A DNA stretch of 64,000 bases from Amorphophallus konjac (taxonomy: Eukaryota > Streptophyta > Magnoliopsida > Alismatales > Araceae): contig CM040128.1 of the NCBI GenBank assembly GCA_022559845.1, forward strand, positions 223,247,643 through 223,311,642, given 5' to 3'. Numbering within the stretch: position 1 is the first letter of the stretch; every line of letters begins with the position of its first letter. This document shows, in pieces, positions 43,108 to 55,850 of the stretch. The notes below the pieces were generated by a model. That model worked only from the letters and a program-made list of their open reading frames with translations. It searched no databases and had not been told where the DNA came from. Position numbers and translations under genes: made by a program.

Positions 43108-46022
43108 TGTTGGGTTCTGTGCGCCCCCTCGTTGTCCTTGACAATGGTTTTGATGATTCCAATGTATTGTGTGTTTTATGCTTAATGGCATTTTCATGAA
43201 AAATGAGCTCACATGTTGATACTCTGCTTTACAGGTTAGGATGCTCTTGGGTTGACTAGCCTTAACAGTTCTCCATGTATATACTTGCATTTGGATGGCC
43301 AGCTTCACTGCTTTAACATATCATATGAACTTGTGTCTACTAATACTGGGTGTGGATAAGTTAAGTTCAAATTGGTTTTGATTGTGCTTGACTTAATAGG
43401 ACAGATCTTGATTGTTTTGATCTGAGATGGAATTCTCTGTGCAGCTTGGTTGAATCATATTATGTAAGCTTTAGTTTTGTTGTGTTAGCTTGCATTAGAC
43501 TGTGCAAGTTCAGTTTTCCTTGGATTGCAACTGTGATCCATGTGTTAATTGAAAATAGCTTTCTCATGCCTTGGAAGACTCATTTGATCATTTGGTAAGT
43601 GCTATCGTTGTTTTAGTTAACCTTGCACGCATTTGATTCAGTGCATCACATTGCATCACATTGGCATACTCTGCTGCATACATTGGTCTGTGCATCTATC
43701 TGTTGAATACTTGGGTCTGAAGCAGGTTGGATGTTAAAAATAGTCTTCCAAAGTTCCGCCTGCTTGTGTTTACATCAAGTCGTTGTAAGGATTGCATCGG
43801 TGCATTGGTCGTCACTGACCGCATAAAGTCTGTACAGAGTTTTGCCTAGACTGCATCAACTCAAGTCTGTACATTCTTTGGCAGTAAGTCTGTACAACCT
43901 CGGTTGTTTCGTGCATCATTTCAGCAAGTCTGTACATCGTCTTATGGTTGCACGCCACACGGCTGAGCAAGTCTATACATCCATTAGCCTTGCCTCATCC
44001 ACGCAAAGTCTATACATTCTGTGTGGCTTGTTCATGCATATGCTTTGTCCGTGCATCAAGTCTATACATTGTCTCGCACACGCACAGCAAGTCTGCATGC
44101 ATTACTCAAATTCTGTATAGCCTTTGTTCGCAAGATCAAGTCTGTACATCGTCTTATGCATGCATCATTCAAAGTCTGTATAGCCTGTGTTCGCAAGATC
44201 AAGTCTGTACATCGTCTTGTGCATGCATCATTCAAAGTCTGTACAGCCTGTGTTTGCAAGATCAAGTCTGTACATCGTCTTGTGCATGCATCATTCAAAG
44301 TCTGTACAGCCCGTGTTCAGAGCATATCTGTGCATCGTTTGCACAGTACACCCAGAGTTTGCACACTCGTTGAAGGCATGTCCAAACATTCATATTCAAA
44401 GTCCACACATTCCTATATGCATATGCATCCTTCAAGACAAAGTCTGTACAATCCTTTCAATGCATACAAAGTCTATACACTCGTTATCATGCATTCAAAG
44501 TCCATACATTCGCAACCATGCATTCAAGTCTACATGTTCTGATGCATACACTACCACTACACAAATCTCTGTATTTTGCATACATAGGTCTGTGCTTTTG
44601 CATTTTGAGCTACACACGTCAATGCAACTTCTCTGTCTTTACTTCGTTTGACCCTAATGACCTTAGGGCGACCTTTGCTTCTTGTATGTGTTGTGAAGGG
44701 GGGTTGGAAAGGGCTTTTAAGTCCCTTGGGGGTTCAATCCCCTTGGATAAATAGCCGCCTCTATCTTCCGATCGAACCGAACCCTCTAGAGCTCTAACGT
44801 GTTTATCTTGCAGGAAGAAGGAGAGGAACGTGTGTGGTCTGTTGAAGGAGAAGGGAAGTAGGAGAAGAAGAACGTGAAGGAGGGCGTTGCTTCATCAAGG
44901 AGAAGGAAGAAGAAGCTGCAGAAGTCACCGTCCGCAAGCCTGTGTCAAGTTCTAGGAGCTGTAATTGCTGCTCTCCCCCGTTCAATGTTTTGGGCGTTTG
45001 GAACTTCATGTCCGGCTGCTTCCACTCCAAGGATCAACTTCCAGCGCACCCTACTTACTGATTGAAGGGAGTTGTGGGACATTCAAAGGGGAATGCATAT
45101 AAATCTTCCTTTATTTTTTTGTCATGTCCCTGTTAACAAATACAAGATGTTGAGCATAATGTTTCACCTTTTCTTGATGTGTGCAGGCTTGATTGGAGCT
45201 AGGACTTGAACGAACAAACTTGGATCCTCAAGGAGGACGAACTACTACTCCAACCAGCTGCGGATAAGAGCTTCTCCAACCTAAGTTTCTAGAAAGATCT
45301 GCTTATCTCTATTGGAGAACCAAGGAGATACTTCTACATTCTATTTATGTTTATCTTATTGTGTGGTTCATAGTTGATCATTATTCACATATTGTTGGGC
45401 GTATATTGTATATCCTTTGATTTTCTCAAACTCAAATATCTGTGTGTGTGTGCGGAGCTGTGTCTCCGTGTAGTTGTCGTGTCCGGGGTATGTTCCCCGA
45501 ACGTGTGTGTGTGTGTGTGCTGCAGTGGCAGCGTGTTTGGGCGAGGCCCTGTGTGTGTTTTGCTGCAGAGGCAGCGTGTGTGGTGTGGGGTTCATCCCCG
45601 TGCTTCTACTTCGGTAGCGTGTTAGTGAAGCCTCACCGGGTTTGGTGAGGGGTGGACGTAGGGAGCCCGTCGTGGTCCCGAACCACCTTAAAAATCCATG
45701 TGTTCATTGTGATTGCCTGTGTGACTATCCATTTCTCCTATCTCCCTTCACAGGTTATCTTATTGATTTTTATTTCACTACACCACTACACTTTGCTAGC
45801 TCTGCTATCTGTTATTAGTAATCATTCATCGCTTGTTGGATTGGTCTTACGAGTGAGATCGGAAAGATCGAGAGAACTTTTCAGATCTCATGTTAGTTTA
45901 GGCTAATCAACTCAGTTTGTTTTAATTCCATTGCATTTAGTTTAGAAAGTTGTTAAAATCCGCCATCTCGGCAAGGGGACAATTCAACCCCCCTTCTTGT
46001 CTGCCATCTCTTTAGGCCAACA
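43108..46022 (+). repeat. Element C 3' LTR
   Basis: 2915 bp, colinear with the split 5' LTR. 63-bp repeats at 44125-44320, TATA-like GATAAATAG near 44747, hairpin chain 45438-45687. The CCUCACC/GGUGAGG stem is perfect here but carries a G-to-A change in the 5' LTR. Confidence 0.92.
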
Positions 46023-46027
46023 AGTTC
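46023..46027. repeat. Right target-site duplication of element C (AGTTC)
   Basis: Matches 25640-25644. Confidence 0.88.
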
Positions 46028-46830
46028 TTTATTTTCATTTGTAAGTTTATCATTCATAATCAATTCATTGCAAATATGCTAATCAATAGAGTTTGATTCC
46101 ATTTTGTTTCTTAGATCTTTTTCAATTTTCTCCAATTGATCAATTTTCTTCTTGAGGGCAACATTTTCATTTCTCAAACAAGCAATGGTTTCTTTGTGAC
46201 ATTCAACATCATGCTCTAAAAGTTCATTGAAGTTATCAAGCTCAGAACATTTTTCACAAGATCCACTTTCAAAGAGCATGTTTCATATTTCTTTTTCAAT
46301 TTTCTATTTTTTGACTTGACTTTCTTATATTATTTTTCCAACTCATCATAGGCATCAACAAGATCATCAAGAGTAAATTCTTTAGAATCAGAATTTACCT
46401 CTTCTACATTTTCGTCACTTTGTTGATCAACAACATCGGCCATGAGACATTTTTATCTTTCCTTCTCTTGAGCTTTGATCAACCGGTCCATAAGCTCATT
46501 TTCCGTCCAACAAGAAAATACAAATGGATACTTGTTAGTACTTACAGAAACTTTCAATAAACTAAAAGCAGTAACATTATCATGGTGCATCATCTTATCC
46601 TGATTGAACCACTTGGTCTCATCTAGAGGTAATATGTGTGGACCATGATAAATCAATTTCCAAAGACTATGATTAATAGAATTGATCACCACACATAGTT
46701 TGCCTAGCCATGAATTAAAATCCGAACCAGTAAAGATTGGCAAACAATTCATTGAGATATGTTCAGCAGAAAAATTCATGATTGTAGAATGCACTAGGAT
46801 CACTCTGTAGATCGTAAGATCTAGGGACAA
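46028..46830 (-). pseudogene. Element D gag, N-terminal part
   Basis: Copia-type Gag start on minus. The frame 46453-46830 has F-T-G-S-D-F-N-S-W-L-G-K-L and H-G-P-H-I-L-P, as in A and C, and ends at a stop after K-A-Q-E-K-E-R. Beyond it the acidic linker and start of the coiled coil continue, with a second stop (about 46335) and a frameshift (about 46275), into 46079-46279 (another stop at 46079) and up to the insertion of element C. The initiator is probably the ATG near 46778. Confidence 0.8.
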
Positions 46831-46839
46831 CAGAGCCTC

Positions 46840-46851
46840 GCTCTGATACCA
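46840..46851 (-). other. Primer-binding site of element D
   Basis: TGGTATCAGAGC on minus, two bases from the LTR end at 46854. Confidence 0.88.
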
Positions 46852-46853
46852 AT

Positions 46854-49344
46854 TGTTGGGTCCCGTAGTGCAGGAACACGGATCTAGAGGGGGGTGAATA
46901 GATCCCTCTACTAAAAACTATGTCCAATTAAAATCACAAACTAACGCACAGCGAAATTAACAAGATTGATAAGATTGAGGAATTTAATCTAAACAGATTT
47001 AAACTTACTTTACTCAATCTCACCGAGCTCACGCGATTGTATAAACATATAAGATAGTGAAGTACACAATCACAAAGATCAAACCACAAGACACGGGAAT
47101 TTTTAAGGTGGTTCGGGACCACGACGGGCTCCCTACGTCCACCCCTCACCAAACCGGTGAGGCTTCACTGCTGTAAAAATAGCCCGGGGATAAATCCCCC
47201 CACACACATGGAGCCAAGCTCCACCACACACACGTAGGGCAATGCCTACACAACCACACAGGAGTAAACTCTCAAACATACACGGGGAACACACCCCAAG
47301 TTACGCCCAAACACACACGCGGATATACTCCGCACAAATTGACACACACACGTCAACACAAACACTCAGAGAACCCTTTCTCCGAACACCCACACAAAAT
47401 ATACTTTCAGATTTATATGAAACGAAGATAAATATATGCAATAACCCCCCAAATAAACTCTATAGATAGAAACTAGAAAGATGCATCAAGAATAAAGCTC
47501 CCCCTTCTTCAACAAAATATGGTTCTCCTTGGCTCGTTGATGGATGATCACGATTTCGACATCATCTTCTTCCTCTCCTCGACCCGCTCCTCTTTTCCTT
47601 CTTTCACGAGCTCCAGATCTTCATAGATGTAGATGATATCCTCCTTGCAAGAGCTCCACCATGTTTTCCCCCTTTTCTTAACCTATACGAAAGAACAAAT
47701 GAGCATTAGGATTCATCTCTTCACAAATTCATAGCTATTATATATATGCAAGAGATAGTGGACAAAAGACACATAAAACCTTCCTAAAACATGTTAGAAA
47801 CACCCAAATATGTTTAGGAACCTTTGGGGGGTAGTTTGGTAAAGTTTCATGGCCAAAAGAATAGGTTTAGATCGGATTCGCAACTCCCGTGCCATAAGTG
47901 TCGACACCTGGTGTCGACACCGGCAAACTGGACAGGCCAAAACACTAAACATATAACTCTGCCAGATAGGTGTCAACACCTGGTGTCGACACCTACACCC
48001 TGCACACACAAATTACATGAAAAACAGAACTCTGGCTAATAGGTGTCGACACCTGGTGTCGACACCTACTAGCTGCCTTGCTGCAGCCAGGGCAGATTCA
48101 GCAAGGTGTCGACACCTTCTGCCCAGCACAAAGACTGCTTAATGCAGTCCAAAGTAGTCTGAAAAACCTTCAACCCCAATTGAAAACTTGATTTTTCCAA
48201 GTGAAAAATATGAATTAGAAGGTCTTAAAAATATCATTAAACCTTGGATTCAACAAGGAATATGAAAAGTTAAATGAGCAAGATGCTACCACAAGACTAT
48301 CATGAGAAACATGCATGAAGGGCACTTGAGAACCCATTTAATCATGTATTTGGATTCTTATATCAAACAACAAAAACACATTCCACCATATGATAGGTTT
48401 TTGTTGTGATGAAATTGAATCTCTCAATTGTCGAAATACAAAGGCATGAAAGCACAACCTCAACCTCGTCCAATTCAAGCACACAAGGTGGGTAATAGAT
48501 ATTACCATGATCCACTTGATATGGGAGGGTATAAAAATCATCCTTGGACCTGTAAAATCACAAGAGTATCAAGTTACCATATGTATGAAAGTTAAGGGCT
48601 CATAAACTTGATTCTTCTATAAGAACCTCCAGAACTTGTCAACCATTCAAATGCTCATTGCATAAATCAATGTTTCCATAAAAACATAAGTCACAAGCTT
48701 TGGCATTTGAAGCACTTTGAATCTTCCATCGCATCCAAGGCATATACACTGATATGGGAGCTCAATCATTCAAATATAAAGACATGGGAGCTCAACCATT
48801 CAATAGCATTCTTGTATCTTCATAGCCTTCAACATCAAGATGCTTCCACACGCACATGTAGATAATCATGCCAAATGCAAAGGCATGTACAATAGCATTG
48901 GAACTCATTCATTCAAATGGCATTCTTGTTCATAAAAATCACATTCATCGATCATTGAATACATGAGGGGCATTGTTATAAACAAGGAATCTTCTTGAAT
49001 CTTTCAAGCAACCAACCAAGGCAAATACAATGGTATTGCATCTCAATCATTCATTTAGCATTAGCCGAAGTACACATGCATAACATGAGGCTCAATATGA
49101 CATTTATCCAAACATGCTTTCCACAAAATCTTTCTCATTGAATACAAAGTAATCTCACCAAGTGTATATGCAATGTATATGCAATGTGCTAACATCAAAG
49201 CACGTATGAGCCTTATAGAGTCACAAATGCATCCACATGATGATATCCCAATCTCCACAACCATTTCAAACTTCATAGCTAGAGGATAAGGAGTTCAAGC
49301 ACATGAAGACACGAATGACCATTCAAGCACAAGGCCCAGCAACA
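46854..49344 (-). repeat. Element D 5' LTR
   Basis: Terminus TGTTGGGTCCC (plus) at 46854. Read on minus: U3 to about 47750 with four GGTGTCGACACC-type palindromes at 47898-48112, a TATATATAAT box near 47735-47747, then a hairpin-rich R/U5 (47107-47400) with GUAGGC..GCCUAC-like and GCGGA..UCCGC stems. The outer end is set at GGCCCAGCAACA (49333-49344), an imperfect inverted match to the other terminus. I see no gene in the LTR. Confidence 0.65.
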
Positions 49345-49601
49345 AAGTCATTTTGTAATCATCAAAATCACATACACAACAATAAAAATGGGATAAATAA
49401 GCTTACTTACCCCAAAGATCAAATGAAATCAAGGCCCACTAAGCCCGAATTCGAGAGTAAACCTAGCCAGGGAGGAAGTACCCATAAAATAAGCCCAAAG
49501 ACATGCTTGAAAATGGCCCAATGAGTAATGGACAACTTGAGGTATCAAAAATAGAGGTAAGAAGAATGACTCAACTCATAGGCACAAAACGGGTGTCAGC
49601 A
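49345..49601 (-). repeat. Element E 3' LTR, start fragment
   Basis: Begins TGCTGACACC after a PPT. Only about 260 bp are seen before D begins, which suggests D inserted here. The boundary with D is not resolved. Confidence 0.55.
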
Positions 49602-49614
49602 GATGCCCCTCCTT
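49602..49614 (-). other. Polypurine tract of element E
   Basis: AAGGAGGGGCATC on minus, directly before TGCTGACACC. Compare AAGGCGGGGCAGC before TGTAGACACG in element B. Confidence 0.7.
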
Positions 49615-50599
49615 AACGTCCTCTTTGCAGGGGAGCGCGCGGAGGTGAAGCGGAAGCAAAATGGAACCTGGAGATGAAGCGGAAATGAAGCGGACAGGAC
49701 TGAAAAGCGGGCGTTAAGGTAAAAAGACACCCATTTTCTCGCCAACGAGCGATAGGAATTGTCCGAAAAACTCTAATCTAAAACACGAGGAAAGATCGGA
49801 TCAAAACGACACCAGTCTGGAGAAACTAGATAAACAAAACAGTAAAAAAAAATGGGCAACCTCATCAGGGGACACAATCTACAACCAATGAGAGAATAAG
49901 CAGCAACGAAAAGTAAAGAGGCAAACTAAAACTCCAGATGGGGACTCTTAGTCAATCAAACCAGGTGGATAGACCAGAGAAAACCTTCCAACTTGGAGTG
50001 GAATAGTTCCTCTTACCCAAAACCGTGAACGCAGAATCGTCCATCACAAATGAGACACTTTCAGACAAGCCATGAGTTACGAATGCTCAAAAGATGCGTA
50101 TGATGCATACTGGGCTAAAATAAAAGAAATCATCAAAACGAATGCAAAGAAAGCCATAAAATAGAAAATACTCGAGAATAGTATTGCTAGACTGGAACAA
50201 TTAGGGTCAAGATATTGTCCACAACCACGGCGTGCGAGACAGAACCGTCGTCCCCCAATCCTCCCAACCTAACGGCCTATCCGATGATTAAGCACGTGAA
50301 CCTAGATCATCATCATTTTTGTTATAGGGGAACATCAGATCTTGGAACACATGAATAACCAGTCGGTTCTCGAGATAATATAGCATAGATACCATATAGT
50401 AATGCATTAAGGGATAAAGGGGTCGAGATACTTACCTGACTTACCTGTCGGAAGTGGAAATGGAATAATGCTGCAAAAGAATCATGAACAAGGTTTTGCA
50501 ATTGATATATCATGAAATAATTCAATTTAACATAAAAGATTATCAATGAAGCATATAATGCAGCAAAATGAGGCTTAAAATGCGTCATTTATCATTTCA
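49615..50599 (-). other. Element E 3' region homologous to element B
   Basis: No gene. About 50210-50345 aligns with 33780-33890 of B, including GGATAGGCCGTT and GACGACGGTTC. The distance to the PPT is about 0.7 kb in both elements. Confidence 0.65.
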
Positions 50600-51915
50600 A
50601 TCATACAAACAGTCTATGTTAGACCGCCAAATGATCTAAACGGTCCAGATAGGGCCGTGAAGGCAATGCTAGAGTGGATCTTATCGTGGCTTTCTCACAG
50701 CCTGCTGCGAGACCGCCCAGTGAAATGAACGGTCAAAGTATGACCATTTAAGGGGAGCTGAGACGTTACTAATGAACGGCCTGACCTGAGACCGTCCAAT
50801 AGATAAACGGTCTATCGATCGACCGTGTACCCACTATCGGTTTCAAAAAAAATAAACTGACGCCTCCATCATCTTCCTTACTTCCTCTCCCACTCCCCCT
50901 CTCACCGTAACCGACGGAGACCACCCCCACGTTCCCTATTTCTTATCCCACACCCTCTCTCACTCTCATTCCTCTCCATTCTCCACTCCCCATTCTTCTC
51001 ATCTTCTATGCGTTTCAAGCACCAAGCATTTGAGCGTAGGATGGCCTGAGAGGACGCCCAAGCGCCGCCACCATCAACCCCGCCGGAGGAGACGATACTT
51101 CCGCTAGAGGTGGTCGAGGGAGACGCGCCACCACCGTCAGTGGCCGAGGGAGAAACAGCCGTAGTGGTCACCGGAGCGGCTGAAGGCAGCGGAGCGCCAC
51201 CGGAGATGGCGACCTTGACGACAGAGCGACCGGCGCGCACCTCCGAGCTAGGTCCCCAAAGCCCTTCCATTTCCATATTTCAATGCATGCATGTAGCCTA
51301 GGTGGATTAGAATGGGGCGTACGACCCCTGTAGGACTAGTTGGGAGGCCACTCCGGCTGCCACCGTCGGTGGGGATGGGCTTGAATGCCGTTAGGCACGG
51401 TGACTTAAACACGGTCTTACAGTGACCGCCTAAACAAACTACACGGTTCATATAGAACCGTCCGAGTGAAGAACTGTCTATGGGAGACCGTTCAAGGGGA
51501 TATAAACAGACGGGGTACCGGGGAGTCTACACGGTCTAAGGAAGACCGTGTAGAGGATAGACGGTCCATGTTGGGCCGTCTGGGAGCTGACCCGTTGAGA
51601 AACTAAATGGTCTCCATCATACCGTCCACCAGACAAACGGTCGAGGGATTGTCCGTGTAGACCTAGATCAACAGGGGCTTGACGGGGATCAAACGGTCAG
51701 GTGGGGACCATGGGATTCTGAAACAGTTGGAGGGCGGCCGTTATTAGGATAAACTCACGAGGGATAAACGGTCCAGACTGGGCCGTCTATGAATGAAAAC
51801 GGTCAATGGATGACCGCATAGCATTAGACCCTAAAATGGGCTTATTGGAACCATAACGCGGTTGGAAATCAACCGTTAGAAGAATATAAACGGCCCAGAG
51901 AGGACCGCTAACCTG
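50600..51915 (+). repeat. Palindrome array 1 of element E (ACGGTC/GACCGT)
   Basis: Nearly twenty units of about 20 nt, such as ACGGTCCAGATAGGGCCGT (near 50640), ACGGTCTAAGGAAGACCGT (near 51529) and ACGGTCCATGTTGGGCCGT (near 51562), in two blocks (50600-50830 and 51400-51915), spaced 30-45 nt. A GC-rich exon-like stretch (50870-51300) separates the blocks. Confidence 0.75.
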
Positions 51916-53634
51916 ACAGACAGCATCTTTATTTATTTTGATGATTTATTATGAAATGTATGACTAATGCACATGTCTTAAATGCATGCAGGGAAAGCGC
52001 AGAACCCGGATCTCATGGCTCCAGGTCCGAGCAGTGTATCTTGCACTGTCGGACTTCCAGCGAGAGCAGCAGGCAACCATGGGGTTCGGTGAGTTCCGCG
52101 CTGTGGAGGTCACGAGACTTGACACGGCACTCCTCTACGCCATGCACGATCGGTGGGACCCGGTGATCCGGACGTTCCTCTTCCCGTGGGGCCACATGGT
52201 TCCGACGTTGGAGGACATCGCCCGCATCACCGGCCTGCGCGTGCACGGGGCACCGATTAGCGGGAGGACTTTCCCCGACTACTGAGAGTTGGCCCAGACA
52301 CTGCTGGTCTTGGAGTTGCTATGACTGGAGTGTCAGTCGATGATGCTGCCGAGGCCAAGGCTGTAAGAGAGTCTCAGACTACGAGGAGCTGGGATCACGA
52401 CTGAAGAGCTACCGGAGCAACATCTCCAGAGACTGCGGACCGGGCACGACCACAGGTAGCAGCTGCAGCGGGATAGAAGGCAGACTGGGTGCTGAGGTGG
52501 TTCCTGATGCTCTTCTTCGGAGGCTCTTCTTCGGCACTCGGGGAGACGTCATCAGCTGCCGCCTGCTGCCACTACTAGAGGAGGTAGAGAGAGTCGGGGG
52601 GTACACATGGGGAGCGACCGTCCTCGCGTTCCTCTTCGACACCCTTAGCTCAACGAGCCGGCGGACCATGCTTGGCGGGTTCTCACCACTACTCTAGGTG
52701 CGACTTGATTTCTAAAATGATTTATGCAATTGTCATATGAATTTTCTAAATGCTTATATGCTAACATTTAATGTAATGCAATGCAGGTGTGGGCCTATGT
52801 ACACCTCCCTGGACTGGGGAGAGGAGAGGAGACTCACCCGGATCGGCTGCCCATCGCGAGGCTGTGGACGGCACCATGGGAGGTCGGCTCACTGCGTCGC
52901 TAGGTCCGGGCGATCCAGGACGACCTCGACACCCTACCCTATGCTTCGGTAAGATCTAAGACTTAAGCTTTGTGAATGCAACTATATGCTTATATGCTGA
53001 TGCCATTGCTCTTTTTGACAGGTCCGGTGGACGCCGTACCAGGGAGAGGGGCATGAGGGCCAGCCATGGGTGGTGGCTGCCCTGGCCTACGCAGGACGGG
53101 ACATCTGGCTCCACTGCATGAATGTGGTGGAGCCCCTCTGCTACCGGCTTGTGATGAGGACCTTCGGGGTCCACCAGGCAGAGGTCGACTTCCCAGCGCC
53201 CGAGAAGCCGGAGGAGCGAGTCGGGCAGCACGCCCGGGGACTAGCAGCAGAGATCGACTAGACCACCAGGGCAGCGGAGCATATCCGCGACTGGACGGGA
53301 CTTGGGCGTGTGGTACGCGCCCGAGCAGAGAGCGAGGAGGCCTACCTGACGGCCCATGCCAGACGCTACGGGGACCAGGTCTTCCGTGGCACCTGACGGC
53401 CGGTACGACTCTAACCCCATGCTTTCTATTATGCTTTATGATTATGATGCACTGACACTTGACTTCTATATGCAGCTTGACCCCCAGGGGCAGATTGCAG
53501 AGCTCCAGGGTGGTGCGGACACCAGAGTGAGCGAGAAGCACGAACCGGCGAGCCGTCGGTACCGTACACGGAGCACCACTCGAGCTACATCAGCTTCTCT
53601 TTGGCTCGGAGATAGTCTAGAGTCTCCGCCATGA
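51041..53634 (+). pseudogene. Antisense plant-mobile-domain (PMD) gene in element E
   Basis: Likely exon 1 from the ATG at 51041 (Pro/Glu/Val-rich, TGA at codon 3). Exon 51992-52283 encodes a PMD-like stretch: L-L-Y-A-M-H-D-R-W-D-P, F-L-F-P-W-G-H-M-V-P-T-L-E-D, I-T-G-L-R-V-H-G. It resembles the MAIN/MAIL-type domain and ends at a premature TGA with shifts after it. Typical GT..AG introns can be read at 52698-52786, 52949-53021 and 53403-53475, often ending TATGCAG. A final frame ends at 53634. It runs opposite to Pol, so its introns would survive retrotransposition. Decayed. Confidence 0.65.
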
Positions 53635-55850
53635 GTTTGGACACTTTTTAGCACTTATTTGGATTGTATTTGGGCTTGTAATGTGTGTTTTACTTGGGTT
53701 TTTCATTTTGGGCTCATTGTAAGGCTCTTAATAAGTCATTTGGGTTAAGCCCTTTAGAGTCTATTAAGGGGTGATTGCCATATTGGGCTATGAGGCTTCA
53801 TTAAGCTTCATATTGGGTTCTTAAGCCACTTAAGGCCCAATTAAGCTTCTCTCTCTCATGGACCACCTAAGTTGGAATAGAGTGGCCTTGTGGATGGGCC
53901 TTGATGGCCTTGGATCATAGTGGCCCAAGAGAGGCCCATGAAGGGGGGGGGCCTCTTTTGGCTTCATTAGGCTAGTTGATTTCTTTTCTTTCTTCTCTTT
54001 TGACCACATGGGAGAAATATTTTCCTAGCTTTCCCAAGATGCCCTCATCAACCCTAGATCTGAGGGCATGGAAGGTCATTTGCCATGGGAGGTCAAGTCA
54101 TATAAAATGTTGTAATTTTTATTTCTATCACAATTAATGCCATAAAATTCAGCAATTTCTTTGGGAGCCCAAGCTTGGTGCGCACCCCTCCTCTCTCCTC
54201 CCCCTTCTTGCAATTGTGAAGGCTGCCTCCAGAGGTGTGAAGCCTCTTATTCAAGCCTCTTCTGAGTGGGAAGCTCAGATCTATCGCCGCCACCGAGCCG
54301 TCGTCGCACCGCCACCGCCGCCTTATCGGAATTCTATTGTCATCCAATAGCAAGCCCTTCCATGAATTTCTGCTCCCACCCACGAAATCTTCTTGAGCTC
54401 AAACTTTTAGGGTGAGCTCCAGAGGTTCCCCCCACATCCCATAAAAATTGGTTGGGCTTCCAACTTCCAATTTCCATTTCTCCATTTTCGTCCATCTTTT
54501 TCTTCCAGATCTGCCTGTTTTCAGTCTAGATCCACAGCCACACTAAGTTTCCCATCTCCAGACCTTCTTTTGATTTTTTCTGGAACCCCAAAATTTAATG
54601 AAGGTTCTATCCACCAGCCCCTCCACCCAAGAATTTTCTTGGAATTTCAAAAGGCCTCCACCTATTTTCTAAAAATCATTTTCAGATCCCCTTCAGTTCC
54701 GTCTACCTCTGTCCAGATCCGACAACCCACCAGTATCAAATAGCTTTCCCCATCCAAACCTCCACCAAATCAGTCATAAGAATTATTTCCGTTTTTCTAT
54801 CTCTTTTCTCTACAATTTTCATGAAGCGCTCGAGGTCTGAATCTGAGGTTTACCCCGCGATCAATGCCAACTCTCAGGAAACTCAATTTCTGCCCAGTCA
54901 GATCTGAAACTGAGAACATGCCGGTTCTAAAATCGCCCATCAGAAGCACAGCTCCGGTGCATTTTTTCTAAGTCCCACAGGGTCAAAGGACTTCGAGAGA
55001 GCTTTCCAAAGATACCTCTTGTGCATTGATCCGACATCGGGAGTGATCGCAGTAGCAGATCTTGCCGGATCGCGCGCTGCAAAATAGAAGCAACCAGTCC
55101 GTGGGCAGCAACTCCAAAGCTTGGAGACCGGAGCCGATCGGCCTCCGACCGGCGTTCCCGCCCGACCGCCATCCAGGGAGGCGCGCCACCAGGGGTCTCC
55201 ATCACAGCGGGACCCACCCCATCAAACTCGGAGGATAGAGCGGTCCATGGGCCCCACGAACCCGTAGATCACGCCGTCCGGACAGCACTAAACGCGAGTT
55301 TCGGCACCGACGGAGTGACATCAAGATGCTGCCCATCAACCCAATTCGCGTGACTCTCGGGCCCCACATGTGACCTTTTAACTCCCTGCGTGGAGTGGGT
55401 CAAATTTTTGTACCACAGTAAAACTTTGTTAACCGGGAGTCGGATTTGGCCGGGGTTGTCTTCCCCACACCGGGAGCATGGAGGTACGATCGTAACTTCT
55501 TGGCATTACTTTGCTTAGCTAGTATATGGTCATATGCCACTGTAAGAGCATAGGATTCTATCCCGTGAGTCCATGTCACCGCTGTGAGCGAGAGAGTGAC
55601 CCGTCCCGTGGCTCGATCCGAGCACGGAAGTGAGTCGGACTACCCTCAACTCTACCGGTTCCTCAACCGTGCACGATCCGCGTTTCCCTCACTTGGGACG
55701 ACGAGTGAGCTTGCGTATCTGTTAGCGACGTATAGCCCATAGGAGCTCTTAGTGTCGGGCCTAGTGTCTCTCATGCTCGTATGTTGCTGGTCGTGTCCGC
55801 ATTCAGAGTCCGAGGTCCATATCACTTAGAGTCAGTCCCCGTGTCCGTCC
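53635..55850. other. Unresolved 2.2-kb stretch between PMD and coiled-coil exons
   Basis: No gene recognised. The left part is 'gggctt/gcccaa'-rich with a CATATAAAATG box near 54099; the middle is C/T-rich; the right part (55430-55750) is GC-richer. It might be a solo LTR or an old insertion splitting the PMD gene, but I found no matching ends or target duplication. Confidence 0.3.

Larger units (their letters stand above)
25645..46022 (+). mobile_element. Element C: Gag-only LTR retrotransposon with 2.9-kb LTRs, interrupted by B
   Basis: Plus strand. The 5' LTR is split by element B (25645-25886 and 36337-39007, together 2913 bp), the internal region is 39008-43107 (4.1 kb), and the 3' LTR is 43108-46022 (2915 bp). 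PBS, gag, the two structured RNA motifs and the PPT come in the same order as in array A, so C is a sister family. LTR sequence outside R/U5 is unlike A. Target duplication AGTTC; inserted into the gag of D. Confidence 0.92.
1..49344 (-). mobile_element. Element D: old Gag-only Copia-type LTR retrotransposon, interrupted by A and C
   Basis: D reads on the minus strand and is seen in four pieces: 5' LTR (46854-49344), PBS and gag start (46023-46853), a middle gag piece (25371-25639), and gag end plus 3' internal region (1-3903). The gag reading continues across both insertions, and each insertion has a 5-bp target duplication (AGTTC for C, GATCT for array A), so D is the host of both. Its 3' LTR lies beyond the left edge. 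Gag carries several stops and a frameshift, and no Pol motif is seen, so D is a non-autonomous, long-dead copy. The right boundary is uncertain: I placed it at an inverted TGTTG-type end, but it could lie up to 49601. Confidence 0.75.

Noticed and set aside
50902..51276. 124-residue minus-strand Ser/Gly-rich frame
   Set aside because: It is the mirror of the likely plus-strand exon 1 of the PMD gene in GC-rich DNA.
53635..55850. Solo LTR insertion splitting the antisense gene
   Set aside because: The composition is suggestive, but I could not find paired ends or a target duplication, so it is left unresolved.
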